NCBI GenBank assembly: GCA_021173225.1
Contig: JAJOLK010000003.1
Location: forward strand, 141,418 to 205,417
Origin: Phycisphaerales bacterium PN19_bin_20
GTDB taxonomy: Bacteria > Planctomycetota > Phycisphaerae > Phycisphaerales > UBA1924
Length of the DNA stretch: 64,000 bases
Direction of reading: 5' to 3'
Shown: one piece after another, positions 61,681 through 64,000 of the stretch
Layout of the letters: every line of letters starts with the position of its first letter
Position numbering within the stretch: position 1 is the first letter of the stretch
Position numbers and translations under genes: made by a program
Notes under the pieces: model-generated
What the model was told of the DNA's origin: nothing
The model's input: the letters and a program-made list of their open reading frames with translations, nothing else
The model's database searches: none

Positions 61681-62176
61681 CTTTTGACTCGGTGCGGTGC
61701 GGCGGCGGCGTGGGCGTGGCTGAAGCCGGCGAAGAAGGCGTGCGACCGGAACTTCAAGGCGTGCTGTTAGCGGGCGAGGGCTGAAGCCTCGGCGGTCTGG
61801 ACCAGCTGCATAGTCGATACGTCAGGGGGTCGGTTTTGCGCCATTACCGTGGGCCTACGGGTTGGCTCATTATCTTCGCTCTATTACTTTATATGTTCTC
61901 GGCGACCGCTGTGTCGTAACTGATCCTGGGATCCGGTTGGTACGCCTATGTGGTGGGCGGAGTTGCGACGAGTTACGCAGGGATAGCGATGATGCCACGG
62001 AGCCTTGGGCGGGGGGTGGGGTGGGGTGGCTTTATGGCGGTGGCGCGAGCGGCGAGGGCGGCGGTTGAGAGGGCTGCAGCGCGCCACTGCGGGTTGGAAA
62101 CCCGGGGCGCCGGAAGAGCTACTCGCGGCTTCAGAAGAGCTCGCGGGCTTTCAAAGAGCGAGAGCAAGAGGTGGGG
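61681..62176. other. Intergenic region with a possible interrupted small membrane-protein frame
   Basis: About 500 bases between tRNA-His and the thiolase gene. A TTG at 61836 with AGGGGG (61823-61828) upstream opens a 27-residue frame containing the very hydrophobic WLIIFALLLYMFSATAVS, stopped by TAA 61917-61919. The same frame continues after the stop with LILGSGWYAYVVGGVATSYAG, another hydrophobic stretch. This may be a small membrane protein, a decayed gene, or chance. The rest shows no gene. Confidence 0.4.
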
Positions 62177-63391
62177 TTAGATCTCGATGACCATGGCCAC
62201 GGCGTTGCCACCGCCGAGGCAGAGGGCGACTACGCCGCGCTTACCGCCGGTGCGGTGCAGCTGGTGGATGAGGGTGACAAGGCAGCGCGCGCCGGAGCCG
62301 CCGATGGGGTGACCGATGGCGATAGCGCCGCCGGCGATGTTGACCTTTTCCTCGGGGATCTGCCCTGCTTTGATGTTCTGCAAGACCTGTGCGGCGAATG
62401 CCTCGTTGAGTTCGAAGAGGTCGATGTCTGACATCTTGAGCCCGGCCTTGGCGATGACGGCGGGGACGGCGAGGCTGGGGGCGGCGAAGATGTCTTTGGG
62501 GGCCAGGCCGCTGGTGTGGTAGGCGATGACTTTGGCGATGGGCTTGATGCCGAGCTGCTCGGCTTTGGCGAGCGAGGCGACGGCGATGGCGGCGCCGCCG
62601 TCGGAGATCTGGCTGGCGTTGCCGGCGGTGACGGAGCCGTCTTTCTCGAAGGCGGCGCGGAGCTTGGCGAGCGACTCGATTGATGAGTCAGCGCGGACGC
62701 CTTCGTCGGCGGCCAGACCTGGGCTGCGCTTGTCCATGCACTGCTCGCCGGTGAGGGCGACGATCTCGTTCTTGAACCATCCCTCTTTGGTGGCGCTGGC
62801 GGCTTTGGTGTGGCTGCGGACGGCCCACTGGTCTTGGGCGTCGCGGGTGACGTCGAACTTTTTGGCGAGGTAGTCGGCGCTGGCACCCATCAGGCAGCTT
62901 TCGAGGGCGCAGCGGAGCCCGTCGTACTGCATGTGGTCTTCAAAGGTGGTGGGCCCGTACTTGGGGCCGCCGGCGCCGTCGCGGACGCGGGCGAAGTAGG
63001 GTGCGCCGGTCATGTTCTCAAAGCCGCCGGCGAGGACGAGGTGGTTGTCGCCGGCCTTGATGGACTGGGCGGCGAGCATGACGGCTTGAAGGCCCGAGCC
63101 GCAGACCTTGTTGATGGTCTGGGCGGAGATGGTGTCGGGGAGGCCGGCTTTGAGGGCGGCTTGGCGGGCGGGGTTCTGGCCGAGCCCGGCCTGGAGGACG
63201 CAGCCCATGATGACCTCGTCGACGCGGCCGCTGGTGGCCTCGGCTTTGAGGGTGGGGCTGTCGGTGAAGATGCCCTGCATGGCGTAGGTGCCCAGCAGTG
63301 GGGCGTGGACGGCCTTGAGCGAGCCGAAGAACTTGCCGACGGGCGTGCGCTTGGCGGCGAGGATGACGGGCGTGGTGGCGGCGGTGGTCAT
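62177..63391 (-). CDS. Acetyl-CoA C-acetyltransferase (thiolase)
   Basis: A 404-residue thiolase that condenses two acetyl-CoA to acetoacetyl-CoA or cleaves 3-ketoacyl-CoA. The nucleophilic Cys is in INKVCGSGLQAVMLA (C97), the His in IAIGHPIGGSGARCLV, and the second Cys in VVALCLGGGNAVA. FENMTGAPYF is also typical. The length and start (MTTAATTPVILAAKRTP) are standard. It has no adjacent acyl-CoA or polyhydroxyalkanoate genes, so its direction in vivo is unclear. It lies between tRNA-His and tRNA-Ile. Confidence 0.95.
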   Translation of the reverse strand: MTTAATTPVILAAKRTPVGKFFGSLKAVHAPLLGTYAMQGIFTDSPTLKAEATSGRVDEVIMGCVLQAGLGQNPARQAALKAGLPDTISAQTINKVCGSGLQAVMLAAQSIKAGDNHLVLAGGFENMTGAPYFARVRDGAGGPKYGPTTFEDHMQYDGLRCALESCLMGASADYLAKKFDVTRDAQDQWAVRSHTKAASATKEGWFKNEIVALTGEQCMDKRSPGLAADEGVRADSSIESLAKLRAAFEKDGSVTAGNASQISDGGAAIAVASLAKAEQLGIKPIAKVIAYHTSGLAPKDIFAAPSLAVPAVIAKAGLKMSDIDLFELNEAFAAQVLQNIKAGQIPEEKVNIAGGAIAIGHPIGGSGARCLVTLIHQLHRTGGKRGVVALCLGGGNAVAMVIEI

Positions 63392-63660
63392 GGAGAGGCT
63401 CCGGGCTGCGCGTCGGTGTGCTGGATGGGTGTGGGTGTCGGAACGGGAAGGGAACGTTACTCCAGGTGCGGTGTTGGGAGTGGTGGGGCTTGGTGCAGTG
63501 TGATCGGCGGGCGTGAGTGGCCCGGCGTGGCGCGTGGCTCGACGGGGTGAGCGGCTCGGCGTGAGCGACTCGGCAGGGGTGAGCGGCTCGACGGGGTGGG
63601 TGGCGGGGCGTATACTGCCCTCCCGTCCGGAGCCGGGTTGCCGGGCCGGATTGGTGAGTA

Positions 63661-63734
63661 GGGCTTGTAGCTCAGCTGGTTAGAGCGCACGCTTGATAAG
63701 CGTGAGGTCACTGGTTCGAATCCAGTCAGGCCCA
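63661..63734 (+). tRNA. tRNA-Ile (anticodon GAT)
   Basis: A complete 74-base cloverleaf. The acceptor GGGCTTG (63661-63667) pairs with CAGGCCC (63727-63733), discriminator A. The anticodon arm CACGC-TTGATAA-GCGTG has GAT in the anticodon position (reads ATC/ATT). The T-arm is ACTGG-TTCGAAT-CCAGT. CCA is not encoded. In many bacteria tRNA-Ile(GAT) sits inside rRNA operons, but here no rRNA is visible within the remaining 266 bases. Confidence 0.95.
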
Positions 63735-63905
63735 TTGTGGTGCAGGGCGGTGTTATGCGGGCAGGTGCGTGAAGCGCGGCCCGCAGGGCGGGGCCACCGA
63801 AGGCAAGGCGGCAGGTTAGATTCTTGCGCTGCTCGATCATATAGACAACGCGGTTAGAAACCGGCCCCCCGGAACACAAGATCGCTGTAGAATGGTTTCG
63901 TGGGT
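63735..63905 (+). promoter_or_regulatory. Candidate promoter region before the last gene
   Basis: This contains TAGAAT near 63886-63891, a fair -10 hexamer, about 15 bases before ATG 63906. The -35 region is GC-rich and unconvincing. No ribosome site stronger than TGGG precedes the ATG. It could alternatively be tRNA-Ile 3' flanking sequence only. Confidence 0.3.
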
Positions 63906-64000
63906 ATGCGATCTTCAAACCGGGCCGGGCCTGGCGACGAGCAGCGCGGGGCGGCGTCGCGTCCCGGCGGTTTGATCGGTGGCGCGCCGACAAACTACGG
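63906..64000 (+). CDS. Unidentified protein, N-terminal part only (partial)
   Basis: An open frame begins at ATG 63906 and runs off the window end, giving about 31 residues: MRSSNRAGPGDEQRGAASRP, then GGLIGGAPTNYG. It is polar and Gly/Arg-rich, as in the low-complexity N-termini common in this genome. The family cannot be told from this much. It is called because it follows a plausible -10 region and the frame is open to the end. Confidence 0.35.
   Translation, partial: MRSSNRAGPGDEQRGAASRPGGLIGGAPTNY

Overview
The window is 64 kb of GC-rich bacterial chromosome and most likely comes from a planctomycete of the Phycisphaerae/Phycisphaerales type. That assignment is inference. It rests on a secreted HAF-repeat protein ending in two tandem dockerin-like motifs, a TIGR03790-type secreted protein, a TPR protein carrying two RNA polymerase alpha-CTD-like domains, an animal/fungal-type (GT3-like) glycogen synthase, many GTG starts, long Ala/Pro/Thr low-complexity N-termini, and outer-membrane LPS-type genes beside Hpt and GGDEF signalling genes. 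There are no rRNA genes, CRISPR arrays or recognisable insertion sequences. Four tRNA genes are present: Arg-TCT, Glu-CTC, His-GTG and Ile-GAT.

Layout. 1-3.0 kb: the right edge of a type VI secretion cluster (probable tssA tail, tssB, tssC, hcp). 3.3-7.9 kb: sucD, a Fic AMP-transferase with its own candidate operator, and a two-gene operon ending in dinB. 7.9-10.7 kb: two secreted proteins, one TIGR03790-like. 10.8-15.5 kb: a translationally coupled queD-like/ppk1 pair, divergent from a phosphohexomutase. 15.7-19.5 kb: a redoxin with a hairpin-rich leader, an Hsp70 and a nitroreductase. 19.6-25.7 kb: a surface/storage polysaccharide block (GT3-like glycogen synthase, LPS-kinase-like protein, WaaE-like glycosyltransferase, a conserved small protein) and two lipoproteins. 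25.8-31.7 kb: MDR dehydrogenase, truB, then clpS, SCO1 and ctaB on the other strand, tRNA-Arg and TerC. 31.8-35.6 kb: a small planctomycete-type protein, an SRA-like/HNH nuclease split by an in-frame amber codon, enolase and a PhoU-like gene. 35.8-42.3 kb: fused ABC permease, Bax-inhibitor-1 family protein, secG, yicC, the TPR-alphaCTD protein and tpiA. 42.3-50 kb: a possible OmpA-like remnant, a zinc-ribbon protein, a Tat-exported multicopper oxidase, CstA, the dockerin-tailed secreted protein and an O-antigen ligase. 50-59.6 kb: a hyaluronidase-like (GH56-like) secreted protein, aspS, a small lipoprotein, an amidase, a Ser/Thr kinase with a methyltransferase, tRNA-Glu, an Hpt protein and a receiver-GGDEF protein. 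59.7-64 kb: pckA, tRNA-His, a thiolase, tRNA-Ile and the start of an unidentified gene.

Functional picture. Central carbon genes (sucD, eno, tpiA, pckA, thiolase, phosphohexomutase, glycogen synthase) are scattered singly rather than in pathway operons. Phosphate genes (ppk1, phoU) and copper/respiration genes (SCO1, ctaB, multicopper oxidase) are also present. The observations most worth follow-up are the amber-split SRA-HNH gene, the TPR-(alphaCTD)2 protein, the bacterial GH56-like protein with a collagen-like tail, the tetranucleotide repeat between two divergent LPS genes, the Cys-less QueD coupled to PPK, and the hairpin cluster ahead of the redoxin gene. I did not find a multi-gene system that I can confidently call new.
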